Shown: positions 11,786 through 21,372, numbered from the stretch's first letter. The stretch is DNA of 64,000 nucleotides from Streptomyces yatensis (GCF_018069625.1 NZ_CP072941.1:6262001-6326000); one strand, 5' to 3'. Translations and numbers: made by a program. The notes: a model not told the origin generated them from the letters alone.

Positions 11786-12169
11786 GTGAAGTACCTGACG
11801 GTCCAGGAAGTGCTGGACCTGGCGGAAATCGCCTGTGGGGGGCAGCGGATCGCGGTGCGCGATCTGGGGTTGCTGAGCTCGGCTGTGCATCGTCCGCAGT
11901 CGCAGATGTTCGGCATAGAGGCGTATACCGACCTTTTCGAGAAGGGCGCGGCGCTGCTCCAGTCGCTCGCCGTCAACCGCCCGCTGGCGGACGGCAACAA
12001 GCGGATGGCGTGGATGTGCACGGTGGCCTTCCTCGATGTCAACGGCACCGAGATGCTCGACGTCGACCAGGACGAGGCGTACAAGCTGGTGGTCGGCGTG
12101 GCCTCGGGCGCGCTCGAGGATGTGGCGGACATCGCGTCCAGACTGCGGAGGCTGCACGAGGCGATGTGA
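11786..12169 (+). CDS. doc: Doc-family (Fic fold) toxin homologue lacking the motif His
   Basis: A 127-residue death-on-curing protein. Doc toxins inactivate EF-Tu by phosphorylation using an inverted Fic motif, HPFxDGNKR or similar. Here the motif reads NRPLADGNKRMAW: Asp69, Gly70, Asn71, Lys72 and Arg73 are kept, but Arg65 (codon CGC) stands where the essential His (His66 in P1 Doc) should be. A single base change CAC to CGC would explain it. The fold and the antitoxin partner look intact, so this may be a detoxified allele, a regulator, or a variant with altered chemistry. GTG start, zero-base gap after the antitoxin stop. Confidence 0.88.
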   Translation: MKYLTVQEVLDLAEIACGGQRIAVRDLGLLSSAVHRPQSQMFGIEAYTDLFEKGAALLQSLAVNRPLADGNKRMAWMCTVAFLDVNGTEMLDVDQDEAYKLVVGVASGALEDVADIASRLRRLHEAM

Positions 12170-12173
12170 GTCT

Positions 12174-12195
12174 GATCCCACCCTCGGGTGGGATC
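12174..12195. terminator. Hairpin terminator after the toxin gene
   Basis: GATCCCACCC (12174-12183) and GGGTGGGATC (12186-12195) are exactly complementary around a two-base gap. It lies 5 bp after the Doc stop and has no U tract, as is common in high-GC actinomycetes. Confidence 0.75.
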
Positions 12196-12280
12196 GGCCC
12201 GTACCCCGGAGCGTGAACGACGGCACCGGTAGGCTGACGCGGTTCCCGATCGACCCCGCCGAGCCAGCCCGACGGAGACC

Positions 12281-14077
12281 GTGAGTACTACTGCCGCCTC
12301 CACCAGCCATCACCTCTCGCCCGCCTTCCCCGGCCGGGCTCCTTGGGGTACCGCGAGCAAGCTGCGCGCCTGGCAGCAGGGCGCATTGGACAAGTACATC
12401 CAGGAGCAGCCGCGGGACTTCCTCGCGGTCGCGACCCCCGGCGCCGGTAAGACCACCTTCGCGCTGACCCTCGCCTCCTGGCTGCTGCACCACCACGTCG
12501 TCCAGCAGGTGACGGTCGTCGCGCCGACCGAGCATCTGAAGAAGCAGTGGGCGGAGGCCGCCGCGCGGATCGGCATCAAGCTGGACCCGGAGTACAGCGC
12601 GGGTCCGCTGAGCCGGGAGTACCACGGGATCGCCGTCACCTACGCGGGCGTCGGCGTCCGGCCCATGCTGCACCGCAACCGGATCGAGCAGCGCAAGACG
12701 CTCGTCATCCTCGACGAGATCCACCACGCCGGCGACTCCCGCTCCTGGGGCGAGGCATGTCTGGAGGCGTTCGAGCCGGCGACCCGGCGGCTCGCGCTCA
12801 CCGGCACCCCGTTCCGGTCCGACACCAACCCCATCCCCTTCGTCACCTACGAAGAGGGCAACGACGGGATCCGGCGCTCCTCCGCCGACTACACCTACGG
12901 CTACGGCAACGCGCTCTCCGACGGTGTGGTGCGCCCCGTCATCTTCCTCTCCTACAGCGGCAACATGCGCTGGCGCACCAAGGCGGGCGACGAGCTCGAG
13001 GCGCGGCTCGGCGAGCCGATGACCAAGGACGCCGTCTCCCAGGCGTGGCGCACCGCGCTCGATCCGCGCGGCGACTGGATGCCGAATGTGCTGCGCGCCG
13101 CCGACCAGCGGCTGTCCGAGGTCCGCAAGGGCATCCCGGACGCGGGGGCGCTCGTCATCGCCGCCGACCAGGACTCGGCCCGTGCGTACGCCAAGCTGAT
13201 CCGCGAGATCACCGGCAGCAAGGCGACGCTCGTGCTCTCCGACGAGGCGGCGGCGTCCCAGCGGATCGAGGACTTCAGCCACTCCGACGACCGCTGGATG
13301 GTCGCGGTCCGCATGGTTTCCGAGGGGGTGGACGTGCCCCGGCTGGCGGTCGGGGTCTACGCGACCACCATCTCCACCCCGCTCTTCTTCGCCCAGGCCG
13401 TCGGCCGTTTCGTACGGTCGCGGCGGCGCGGCGAGACCGCGTCCGTCTTCCTCCCCACCATCCCGATGCTGCTCGGCTTCGCGGGCGAGATGGAGGTCGA
13501 GCGCGACCACGTCCTGGACAAGCCGAAGAAGGACGGCGAGGAGGAGAACCCGTACGCGGAGGAGGAGAAGCTCCTCGAGGAGGCCGAGAAGCAGCAGGAC
13601 GAGGACACCGGCGACCAGGACCAACTCCCCTTCGAGGCGCTGGAGTCGGACGCGGTCTTCGACCGGGTGCTGTACGACGGCGCCGAGTTCGGCATGCAGG
13701 CGCATCCGGGCAGCGACGAGGAGCAGGACTACCTCGGCATCCCCGGGCTGCTCGAACCCGACCAGGTGCAGATGCTGCTCCAGAAGCGGCAGGCCAAGCA
13801 GATCGCGCACAGCCGCAAGAAGCCGGACGAGGAGGCGGATCTGCTGGAGCTCCCGGCGGAGCGGCGGCCGGTGGTCACCCACAAGGAGCTGCTGGAGCTG
13901 CGCAAGCAGCTCAACACGCTGGTCGGGGCGTATGTCCACCAGAGCGGTAAGCCGCATGGCGTGATCCACACCGAGCTGCGCCGGGTCTGCGGCGGTCCGC
14001 CGAGCGCGGAGGCGACGGCGGGGCAGATCCGTGAGCGGATCAAGAAGGTGCAGGAGTGGGCGACGCGGATGCGGTGA
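12281..14077 (+). CDS. DEAD/DEAH-box helicase (SF2, XPB-like)
   Basis: A 598-residue superfamily 2 helicase starting at GTG 12281. Motif I is TPGAGKTTF (about residue 52), motif Ia is VVAPTEHLKKQW, motif II is DEIHHAGD (a DEIH box) and motif III is LTGTPFRSD. Motif VI is QAVGRFVRSRRRG. After the second RecA domain there is a strongly acidic, coiled-coil-like linker (EEENPYAEEEKLLEEAEKQQ), then a C-terminal region that may fold independently. It probably remodels nucleic acid in the cytoplasm using ATP. The family is conserved in streptomycetes but poorly characterised. It is preceded by a terminator and stands alone. Confidence 0.9.
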   Translation: MSTTAASTSHHLSPAFPGRAPWGTASKLRAWQQGALDKYIQEQPRDFLAVATPGAGKTTFALTLASWLLHHHVVQQVTVVAPTEHLKKQWAEAAARIGIKLDPEYSAGPLSREYHGIAVTYAGVGVRPMLHRNRIEQRKTLVILDEIHHAGDSRSWGEACLEAFEPATRRLALTGTPFRSDTNPIPFVTYEEGNDGIRRSSADYTYGYGNALSDGVVRPVIFLSYSGNMRWRTKAGDELEARLGEPMTKDAVSQAWRTALDPRGDWMPNVLRAADQRLSEVRKGIPDAGALVIAADQDSARAYAKLIREITGSKATLVLSDEAAASQRIEDFSHSDDRWMVAVRMVSEGVDVPRLAVGVYATTISTPLFFAQAVGRFVRSRRRGETASVFLPTIPMLLGFAGEMEVERDHVLDKPKKDGEEENPYAEEEKLLEEAEKQQDEDTGDQDQLPFEALESDAVFDRVLYDGAEFGMQAHPGSDEEQDYLGIPGLLEPDQVQMLLQKRQAKQIAHSRKKPDEEADLLELPAERRPVVTHKELLELRKQLNTLVGAYVHQSGKPHGVIHTELRRVCGGPPSAEATAGQIRERIKKVQEWATRMR

Positions 14078-14434
14078 CGGGGATGCGCATCCGTGTGCGT
14101 AAGCGCTGAGGCGGGCTATCCGCCTCGCGCAATCCCTTTTCGAAAAGTTTCATGAACCGGTCGCACACCCCCCTTGTCAATCCGGACGAACCGGGGCGAT
14201 TCGGGATGCTCCCATGGCGTTCTCTTTGGCAGCTCTGCTCGGATTCTGGACAAACCCTTCCGCAAAGCGGACCGGCTCGCTAGCGTTCGGGCACGCACAC
14301 GCCCCGTGGCAGCGCCGCCGCGGAGCGCAGCCGGTGCGTGACCACCGCGACCGGCGGCCTCTTCGCGCGCCGTCGTCGGGACCGGCGGGCACACCGCGCG
14401 AAGAGCCGCCACTCATCACCGAGGAGGGGGCGTC
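14078..14434. other. Intergenic region between helicase and IclR gene
   Basis: It holds a weak hairpin, GAGGCGG/CCGCCTC (14108-14126), that may end the helicase transcript, and a perfect 12-bp palindrome CTTTTCGAAAAG (14136-14147). The stretch is less GC-rich than its flanks, as expected for a promoter of the IclR gene. A 74-codon ORF at 14214-14438 has no family features and I do not call it. Confidence 0.5.
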
Positions 14435-15076
14435 GTGACCGCGGAGACCTCTCAGACGCTCGATCGGGGACTGCGCGTCCTCAAACTGCTCGCCGACACC
14501 GACCACGGGCTGACCGTGACCGAGCTGTCCAACAAGCTCGGCGTCAATCGCACCGTGGTCTACCGGCTGCTGGCCACCCTTGAGCAGCACTCCCTCGTCC
14601 GCCGGGACATCGGCGGACGGGCGCGCGTCGGGCTGGGGGTGCTGCAGCTCGGCCGCCAGGTGCATCCGCTCGTACGGGAGGCGGCGCTGCCCGCGCTGCG
14701 CTCCCTCGCCGAGGACGTCGGCGCGACCGCCCACCTCACCCTGGTCGACGGCACCGAGGCCCTCGCCGTCGCGGTCGTCGAGCCGACCTGGACCGACTAC
14801 CACGTGGCCTACCGGGCCGGATTCCGGCATCCGCTCGACCGGGGCGCCGCCGGGCGCGCGATCCTCGCCGCCCGCGCCGGCCGCCCCGACGACCCCGGGT
14901 ACGCCCTCACCCACGGCGAACTGGAGGCGGGCGCGAGCGGCGCGGCCGCCCCGCTCATCGGGGTGACGGGGATCGAGGGCAGCGTCGGGGTCGTCATGCT
15001 CTGCGACTCGGTACCGGACCGGGTCGGCCCGCGGGTCGTCGACGCGGCCCGAGAGGTCTCGGACGCCCTGAGCTGA
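14435..15076 (+). CDS. IclR-family transcriptional regulator
   Basis: A 213-residue IclR-type regulator starting at GTG 14435, with GAGGAGGGGG just upstream as ribosome-binding site. The N-terminal winged helix (residues 8-70) includes GLTVTELSNKLGVNRTVVYRLL. The C-terminal effector domain starts at HPLVREAALPALRSLAEDVG and includes AYRAGFRHPLDRGAAGRAIL, the usual IclR ligand-pocket block. It is slightly short for the family (about 250), with a trimmed effector domain. No catabolic operon is adjacent, so its target cannot be named. Confidence 0.9.
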   Translation: MTAETSQTLDRGLRVLKLLADTDHGLTVTELSNKLGVNRTVVYRLLATLEQHSLVRRDIGGRARVGLGVLQLGRQVHPLVREAALPALRSLAEDVGATAHLTLVDGTEALAVAVVEPTWTDYHVAYRAGFRHPLDRGAAGRAILAARAGRPDDPGYALTHGELEAGASGAAAPLIGVTGIEGSVGVVMLCDSVPDRVGPRVVDAAREVSDALS

Positions 15077-15182
15077 GCGCCCCGGGGACAGCGGAGCGGC
15101 CCGGGCAGGGCGACGTGACGTCGTCATGCCCGGTAGCCGGGGCGGCGCCCCGTCCGTCCCGGCGGTCAACTAGATTCGCACC

Positions 15183-15968
15183 ATGCCTGCCGTCTCCCCC
15201 CGCGCCCGCATCCTCGCGCTCTGCTCCGCGCCCGTGCTCGCCCTGCTCGCGGTGGCCGCGTTCGCCCCGCTGCCGTTCACCGTGGCCCAGCCCGGTTCGA
15301 CGGTGAACGTCCTGGGGGCCGACCGCGGCAAGCAGGTGATCAGCGTCTCGGGGAGCGACACCCGCAAGACCACCGGGCAGCTGCGGATGACGACGATCCT
15401 GGCCACCGGCCCGGACGCCACCGTGCGGCTGAAGGACGTGATCAGCGGCTGGTTCGCCACCGACCGTGCCGTCATGCCGCATGACTCGGTCTACGTCGGC
15501 GGCACCACCAAGGAGATCGAGCGGCACAACGCCGAGGAGATGCGGGAGTCGCAGTCCTCGGCCACCAGCGCGGCGCTCGGCTATCTTCACCGCTCCCCGC
15601 GCGACGTCAAGGTCACGCTGCGCCTGGCCGATGTCGGCGGGCCGAGCGCCGGGCTGCTCTTCTCCCTCGGCGTGATCGACAAGCTGGACGGGGACGGCCG
15701 CGGCGGCGATCTCACCGGCGGCCGGACGATCGCGGGCACCGGCACCATCGACGCCAAGGGCAAGGTCGGGGCCGTGGGCGGGGTCCCGCTGAAGACGCAG
15801 GCCGCCAAGCGGGACGGCGCCACGGTCTTCCTGGTGCCGAAGGCCGAATGCGCCGACGCCACCGCCGAACTGCCCAAGGGGCTGCGGCTGATCCCTGTCA
15901 GCACGCTCAAGGGTGCCGTGACGGCTCTGCGGGCGCTGCGGTCGGGCGGCGCGGTCCCGCACTGCTGA
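15183..15968 (+). CDS. Lon-like S16 serine protease, membrane-anchored, without PDZ
   Basis: A 261-residue protein with an N-terminal hydrophobic anchor (residues 9-35). Its C-terminal Lon proteolytic domain contains GGPSAGL with the catalytic Ser at 155 and a Lys at about 204 (GGVPLKTQAAK). This Ser-Lys dyad matches YlbL-type S16 peptidases. YlbL proteins are normally about 340 residues with a PDZ domain; here that domain is missing or very short. It likely acts at the outer face of the membrane. Its last 62 bases overlap the convergent MFS gene on the other strand. Confidence 0.88.
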   Translation: MPAVSPRARILALCSAPVLALLAVAAFAPLPFTVAQPGSTVNVLGADRGKQVISVSGSDTRKTTGQLRMTTILATGPDATVRLKDVISGWFATDRAVMPHDSVYVGGTTKEIERHNAEEMRESQSSATSAALGYLHRSPRDVKVTLRLADVGGPSAGLLFSLGVIDKLDGDGRGGDLTGGRTIAGTGTIDAKGKVGAVGGVPLKTQAAKRDGATVFLVPKAECADATAELPKGLRLIPVSTLKGAVTALRALRSGGAVPHC

Positions 15969-17313
15969 GCGGTGCCGCCGTCCTCTCGTCCGCCGCCGTC
16001 CTCTCGTCAACCGCCGTCGCCTTGCCCGCCGCTGCCCCCTGACCCGCGACCGCCCCCTCGTCCATCCCGCGCCAGGCCGGGAAGACCAGCGGGCTGAGCG
16101 TGGCCAGGAAGTAGACACCGCCCGTCACCAGGAAGGCGGCGGTCAGCCCCACCCCCTCCACCAGGCACCCGGCCGCGAGCCCGCCGAGCGGCATCACCAC
16201 CCACACCCCCGCGGTGAGCGCGCCCGAGACCCGGCTGCGCAGCTCATCGGGGACGGCCTCGTAGGTCACCGTGGTCAGGATCGGGTTGAGCATCCCCGCC
16301 GCGACCCCACTGGCCGCCATCGTCACGGCGAGCGGGGAGACCCCGGGGACGAACGCGGCGATCAGGAAGCGCGGCAGCCCGCACACCAGAAAGCTCACCG
16401 CGAAGACGGTCCGGCGCGAAAAGCGGTCGCCCACCGCCCCGTACAGCAGCGCGCCCACCAGCGCACCGCCGCCGAACAGCGCGGTGAGCAGCCCCAGTTG
16501 CACCGAACCGCCCAGATGCCGCTCGGCGTGGACGGGCAGCAGGACGGAGGACAGCCCCTGGTCCAGGCCGTTGGTGACCATGACCATCAGCACGATGGCC
16601 AGCAGCAGCCGGTGGTGCAGCAGAAAGCGGTACCCCTCGCGCAGCTCCGCGCGGTAGGCGCGGGCGGACACCGGTACGACGGGCTTGCGCGGCGCGGCGG
16701 CGGGCAGCCCGCGCAGCCCCGCCATGATCAGTAGCGCGGAGGCCGCGAACGTCGCCGCGTCCAGCAGCAGTACGGCCGGCGGGCCGAGCAGCGCGATCAG
16801 CAGCCCCCCGACCGCCGCGCCCAGCATCCGGGCCCCGCGCGAGGCCCCGTCGTAGAAGCTGGCGGCGCGGCTGAGGGTGGTGCCCGCCCGTTCGGCCAGC
16901 GCGGGTACGAGCACCTGGCGGGCGGTTTCGCCCGGTGCGTGGAGCAGTCCGCAGAACGCCATCAGCGCGCACAGCTGCCAGAACCGCAGCAGCCCGGCGA
17001 AGTGCAGCACCGGAATCGTGGCCACGGCCACCCCGCACAGCGCGTCGGAGGCGATGGAGACCCGCCTGCGGCCGACCCGGTCGATCACCGGCCCGCCGAT
17101 GACGGCGGAGACCACCACCGGCAGGGTCGCGCAGAAGGACACGAATCCGGCCTTGGCCGCGCTGCCCGTGGTCTCCAGGACGAACCACGGGACGGCGATC
17201 AGTGTGAGCGAATTGCCCGCTATGGAAACGGTGTTGGCGGCGAGGACGAGCATGAGCGGTCTTCGGTCACCGCTGTTTCCCCGACGCTCTCTGTCTCCTG
17301 TGTCGTCGGCCAT
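15907..17313 (-). CDS. MFS transporter (third gene of an ArsR-controlled operon)
   Basis: A 468-residue major facilitator with about 12 spans. It begins at LMLVLAANTVSIAGNSLTLI, with motif A-like DRVGRRRVSIASD after helix 2 and RFSRRTVF after helix 8. The hydrophilic C-terminal tail contains a duplicated ADERTA unit (18-bp repeat at about 15975-16010). The start lies one base after the stop of the small upstream gene, so the ArsR gene, the small gene and this exporter form one operon. The tail overlaps the end of the convergent S16 protease gene. Export of the ligand sensed by the ArsR protein is a reasonable inference. Confidence 0.9.
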   Translation of the reverse strand: MADDTGDRERRGNSGDRRPLMLVLAANTVSIAGNSLTLIAVPWFVLETTGSAAKAGFVSFCATLPVVVSAVIGGPVIDRVGRRRVSIASDALCGVAVATIPVLHFAGLLRFWQLCALMAFCGLLHAPGETARQVLVPALAERAGTTLSRAASFYDGASRGARMLGAAVGGLLIALLGPPAVLLLDAATFAASALLIMAGLRGLPAAAPRKPVVPVSARAYRAELREGYRFLLHHRLLLAIVLMVMVTNGLDQGLSSVLLPVHAERHLGGSVQLGLLTALFGGGALVGALLYGAVGDRFSRRTVFAVSFLVCGLPRFLIAAFVPGVSPLAVTMAASGVAAGMLNPILTTVTYEAVPDELRSRVSGALTAGVWVVMPLGGLAAGCLVEGVGLTAAFLVTGGVYFLATLSPLVFPAWRGMDEGAVAGQGAAAGKATAVDERTAADERTAAPLSSAGPRRPTAAPAEPSRHP

Positions 17314-17314
17314 G

Positions 17315-17548
17315 TCAGTGGTCGAATCGCGCCGTCAGACCGGATTGCGGCAGTCGCGGGGTGGCCAGCCGCAGCCCGACCTCCACCAGCGTCCAGCCGA
17401 GCCGGGCGCGCAGCGCCCGGGCGCGGGCGCGGGCGGGGCGGGTGCGGTGGGTCGTTCGGCGGTGGGGCCGGGGCGCCGCGTGGGCCTCGTGCTGGAGACG
17501 CTCGGCGCGTATTCGGTGGAGCCACAGATGGATCTCGTCGCCGTACAT
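17315..17548 (-). CDS. Small basic protein between ArsR regulator and MFS gene
   Basis: A 77-residue protein, MYGDEIHLWLHRIRAERLQH and onwards, very rich in Arg, His and Ala, with a C-terminal hydrophobic stretch LGWTLVEVGLRLA. I do not recognise a named domain. It is called because it starts 21 bp after the ArsR stop, ends one base before the MFS start and has coding-like third-position GC. It may be a membrane-associated accessory peptide of the exporter. Function is not known. Confidence 0.65.
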   Translation of the reverse strand: MYGDEIHLWLHRIRAERLQHEAHAAPRPHRRTTHRTRPARARARALRARLGWTLVEVGLRLATPRLPQSGLTARFDH

Positions 17549-17569
17549 GTCGTTCCCCCCAGGGATCGG

Positions 17570-18166
17570 TCAGTCCTCTTCGCGCGGGAAGGCATGCAGA
17601 TGGACGCGGTACGGGGCGGAGCCCTCGGTGTCCCGGTCCACCTCCTTCTCGCGGTAGCTCTCGATCACTTCGTGCACCTTGTCGCGCATTTCGCTGGCGA
17701 GTTCGGGCGTGAGACGCATGGCGAAGTCGCTCATGTCCGAAGCGCTGCGCCATGCTGAGGGCCAGTCGTGCATGGTGCTGAACCAGGTGGACAGGTCCTG
17801 GCCGTGGATGGTGGCCCACTCGTGGAGCAGGGTGTTCATCGCTCCCCGTACGGCCGGGTCGGGGCTGGTCAGGAACCTGTCGGTTCCCACCCGCACGCCC
17901 CGCTGCGCCGCCTTCCACCACCGCTCCCGCCCCTTGCCCCGCTCGGGGTCGTCCTTGACGAAGCCATGGGCGGCCAGCTGTCGCAGATGGTAGCTGGTGG
18001 CACCGCTGGACTCGCCCAATCTGTCGGCCAGTTGGGACGCGGTGGCCGGTCCGTACTCGCGCAGCGCGGCGAGCAGCCGCATGCGCAGCGGATGCGCGAG
18101 CCCGCGCAAGGAGCGGGGGTCGAGCACCCGGACGTCGTCGGGAGCAGGCTCTTCGTTCTGTGCCAT
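17570..18166 (-). CDS. ArsR/winged-HTH transcriptional regulator
   Basis: A 198-residue regulator; the start is ATG 18166 (MAQNEEPAPDD). The N-terminal domain (residues 15-85) has LAHPLRMRLLAALREYGPAT and then SSGATSYHLRQLAAHGFV, the ArsR recognition helix and wing, followed by ERWWKAA. The C-terminal half, about 110 residues rich in Trp, Met and acidic residues, resembles the effector part of PadR/ArsR-like multidrug regulators rather than a metal site. The gene leads an operon with a small protein and an MFS exporter and lies 20 bp from a large inverted repeat that is probably its own operator. Confidence 0.9.
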   Translation of the reverse strand: MAQNEEPAPDDVRVLDPRSLRGLAHPLRMRLLAALREYGPATASQLADRLGESSGATSYHLRQLAAHGFVKDDPERGKGRERWWKAAQRGVRVGTDRFLTSPDPAVRGAMNTLLHEWATIHGQDLSTWFSTMHDWPSAWRSASDMSDFAMRLTPELASEMRDKVHEVIESYREKEVDRDTEGSAPYRVHLHAFPREED

Positions 18167-18185
18167 GTGCGGCAGCGTAAGCATG

Positions 18186-18227
18186 CAAAGACTCAGTTGC
18201 AACACTTTCTTTGCAACGGAGTCTTTG
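18186..18227. promoter_or_regulatory. Inverted-repeat operator upstream of the ArsR operon
   Basis: Arms CAAAGACTCAGTTGCAA (18186-18202) and TTGCAACGGAGTCTTTG (18211-18227) are complementary at 16 of 17 positions across an 8-bp spacer. The site is markedly AT-richer than its surroundings and lies directly upstream of the ArsR gene, so it likely overlaps the promoter and mediates autoregulation. Confidence 0.8.
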
Positions 18228-18261
18228 GATCCACTTCAGGGGCCGCCACGGGCCCTCGTCC

Positions 18262-18729
18262 TCAGTCCAGCGCCGCCTGCCGCACCAGCGGGATGATCCG
18301 CAGCGGAACCGCGTTCTCCATCACGATCGCCGTCGAGGCCCGGACGATCCCCTCGAACCCCACCACCAGGTCGATCACCCGCTGAAGGTCGGCGTTGGAG
18401 CGGGCCACCAGCCGGCAGAGCATGTCCCCGTGGCCCGTGGTGGTGTGCAGCTCCAGCACCTCCGGAACGGTCGCCAGATGGGCCCGTACGTCCTGCCCCT
18501 GCCCCTGCTTGATCTCCAGCGTGGCGAACGCGGTGACCGGATAGCCGAGCGCCGCCGGGTCCACATCGGGGCCGAAGCCCCGGATCACCCCCTGGGCGCG
18601 CAGCCGGTCCAGCCGCGCCTGCGCCGTGCCGCGGGCGACACCGAGGCGGCGCGACGCCTCCAGCACGCCTATCCGCGGTTCCTCGGCGAGCAACTCGATC
18701 AGGCGAGCGTCGAGGCCGTCGATCCCCAT
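18262..18729 (-). CDS. Lrp/AsnC-family transcriptional regulator
   Basis: A 155-residue regulator starting MGIDGLDARLIELLAEEPRI. The N-terminal HTH (GVLEASRRLGVARGTAQARLDRLRAQGVI) is joined to an AsnC ligand-binding domain (VTAFATLEI, then HTTTGHGDMLCRLVARS). It lies divergent from hppD with 173 bp between the starts. This pairing suggests it responds to an aromatic amino acid such as tyrosine or phenylalanine and controls tyrosine catabolism; that is inference from position. Confidence 0.92.
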   Translation of the reverse strand: MGIDGLDARLIELLAEEPRIGVLEASRRLGVARGTAQARLDRLRAQGVIRGFGPDVDPAALGYPVTAFATLEIKQGQGQDVRAHLATVPEVLELHTTTGHGDMLCRLVARSNADLQRVIDLVVGFEGIVRASTAIVMENAVPLRIIPLVRQAALD

Positions 18730-18806
18730 GGCGGTCCCCCCTTGAGGTCTCCGGTGGTCTCTGTGACGTTCTCCGTGGCGTTCCCTGTGACGGTAGTCAC
18801 CCTGTA

Positions 18807-20051
<1,245 letters not shown>

Positions 20052-20060
20052 CCGCTACGA

Positions 20061-20088
20061 CGCGGGGCGGGTTGAGGCCCGCCCCGCG
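20061..20088. terminator. Terminator hairpin after hppD
   Basis: CGCGGGGCGGG (20061-20071) pairs exactly with CCCGCCCCGCG (20078-20088) around a six-base loop, ten bases after the hppD stop. Confidence 0.85.
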
Positions 20089-20189
20089 TGACGCGGCCGC
20101 GTCCGTCCCCCCCCCGCACTCGTGTGGACATGCACCCTTGCTCCGTTATGCGCATGCGCGGCTCATGCCAGAAAACCCGAACACGTGAA

Positions 20190-20205
20190 TGGGAGCGCTT
20201 TCCCA
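20190..20205. promoter_or_regulatory. LacI-family-like operator box
   Basis: TGGGAGCGCTTTCCCA resembles the streptomycete LacI-family operator TGGGAGCGCTCCCA (CebR box) with two extra bases in the right arm. It lies 68 bp before the TagC-like gene start. The departure from the exact consensus makes this tentative. Confidence 0.4.
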
Positions 20206-20272
20206 GCGTCTACACTCTCGGCGATCTGTTCACTCCAACACGGCGTGATCGCATGGGAGTTGTTGAGTATCA

Positions 20273-21298
20273 ATGCACACGGAAAAGTACACTGCGGGTC
20301 GTTTGACCAGGCGTAGGTTCACCCTCGGCGGGGGCGTGGCCGCGGCCGGCGCGCTCGGTGCCTTCGCCGCCCGCGCGGGGGCCGCCACCGTGGCGGGGGG
20401 CCGCTTCGATCTGTCGGTGCCCTCCACCCAGCTGATCCGCGAGAAGACCCCGCACAACGCCACCGTGCTGCAGTCCTTCGCGTTCGATGACGTGGGCGGC
20501 CACGTCTACACCGTCCAGCTGATGCAGGGCGGTATCCAGCTCAGCGGGGAGTCCGCTCCCGTCTCGGGCGCCGACCGCGCCGCCCACGGCGATCTGTGCG
20601 TCACCAAGCTGTCCCCGGCCGGTGCGGAGCTGGGCTCCATGTACCTCAAGGGGTTCGGGCACGGCGTGGCGATGGGCTGCGAGCCGGTGGGCTCCACCGC
20701 GTATCTGTGGACCGAGTCGGACGCCAACCCCGACTCCGGCTACGGCCGCGCCATCAGCCGCTTCAAGTTCGCCGATGGCACCGTGCTGTCGTCCGGTTCG
20801 TCCTCGCTGGTCAAGCACCGCCCGGTGGCGGGCTCCACCAGCAACCAGCCCGCCGTCGACATGCTCAACCGCCGGCTGCTGCTGCGCCACCGCCTCGACG
20901 GAGCGGTCCGTTACCGGCTGATGAGCCTCTCCGGGGTCAGCGCGGGCGACTACACCGCCGTGTACGAGGACATACCCCAGACCGGCGTCGAGGACGGCGA
21001 GGTCTTCCAGGGCTTCACGGTCCTCGGCGACTACGTGTACCAGCTGACCGGCACCGCCTACACCGGCGAGGACGGCGCCAACCCGCCCTCCGGCCATGGC
21101 AACACCTACGTCTCCTGCATCGATCTGCGCACCGGCGAACTCGTCCAGCGCGCCCGCACCGAGGCCGCCTACTCGCTGAGCTACCGCGAGCCCGAGGGCA
21201 TGGCCGTCCAGCTGTCCAGCCCCCGCCGGCTGTGCATGGGCTTCGCCTCGGGCGCCGCCGGAGACCGCAAGGTCAGCGTCTACTACAAGGCACAGTAG
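20273..21298 (+). CDS. Tat-exported TagC-like beta-propeller protein
   Basis: A 341-residue protein with a twin-arginine signal (LTRRRFTLGGGVAAAGALGA, residues 11-30), so it is probably exported folded. The mature part carries repeated strands such as VLQSFAFDDVGGHVYTVQLM and YLWTESDANPDSGYGRAISR. I recognise this as the P68 RBP/TagC-like beta-propeller family, often misnamed teichoic acid biosynthesis protein C. Such propellers bind or process surface polymers or carbohydrates, and no catalytic residue can be pointed out. A LacI-like operator box upstream suggests sugar control. It stands alone between hppD and a GlcD-like oxidase. Confidence 0.75.
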   Translation: MHTEKYTAGRLTRRRFTLGGGVAAAGALGAFAARAGAATVAGGRFDLSVPSTQLIREKTPHNATVLQSFAFDDVGGHVYTVQLMQGGIQLSGESAPVSGADRAAHGDLCVTKLSPAGAELGSMYLKGFGHGVAMGCEPVGSTAYLWTESDANPDSGYGRAISRFKFADGTVLSSGSSSLVKHRPVAGSTSNQPAVDMLNRRLLLRHRLDGAVRYRLMSLSGVSAGDYTAVYEDIPQTGVEDGEVFQGFTVLGDYVYQLTGTAYTGEDGANPPSGHGNTYVSCIDLRTGELVQRARTEAAYSLSYREPEGMAVQLSSPRRLCMGFASGAAGDRKVSVYYKAQ

Positions 21299-21372
21299 TC
21301 CGGCGATTTTCGCGGTAAGCCGTCCGCTTCCACGATCTTCCCCGCGGGCTTCCCGGGTGCGAGGCTGGACTC

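Noticed and set aside
14214..14438. 74-codon ORF before the IclR gene
   Set aside because: No recognised domain and no ribosome-binding site; the tail runs into the IclR start. More likely promoter DNA.
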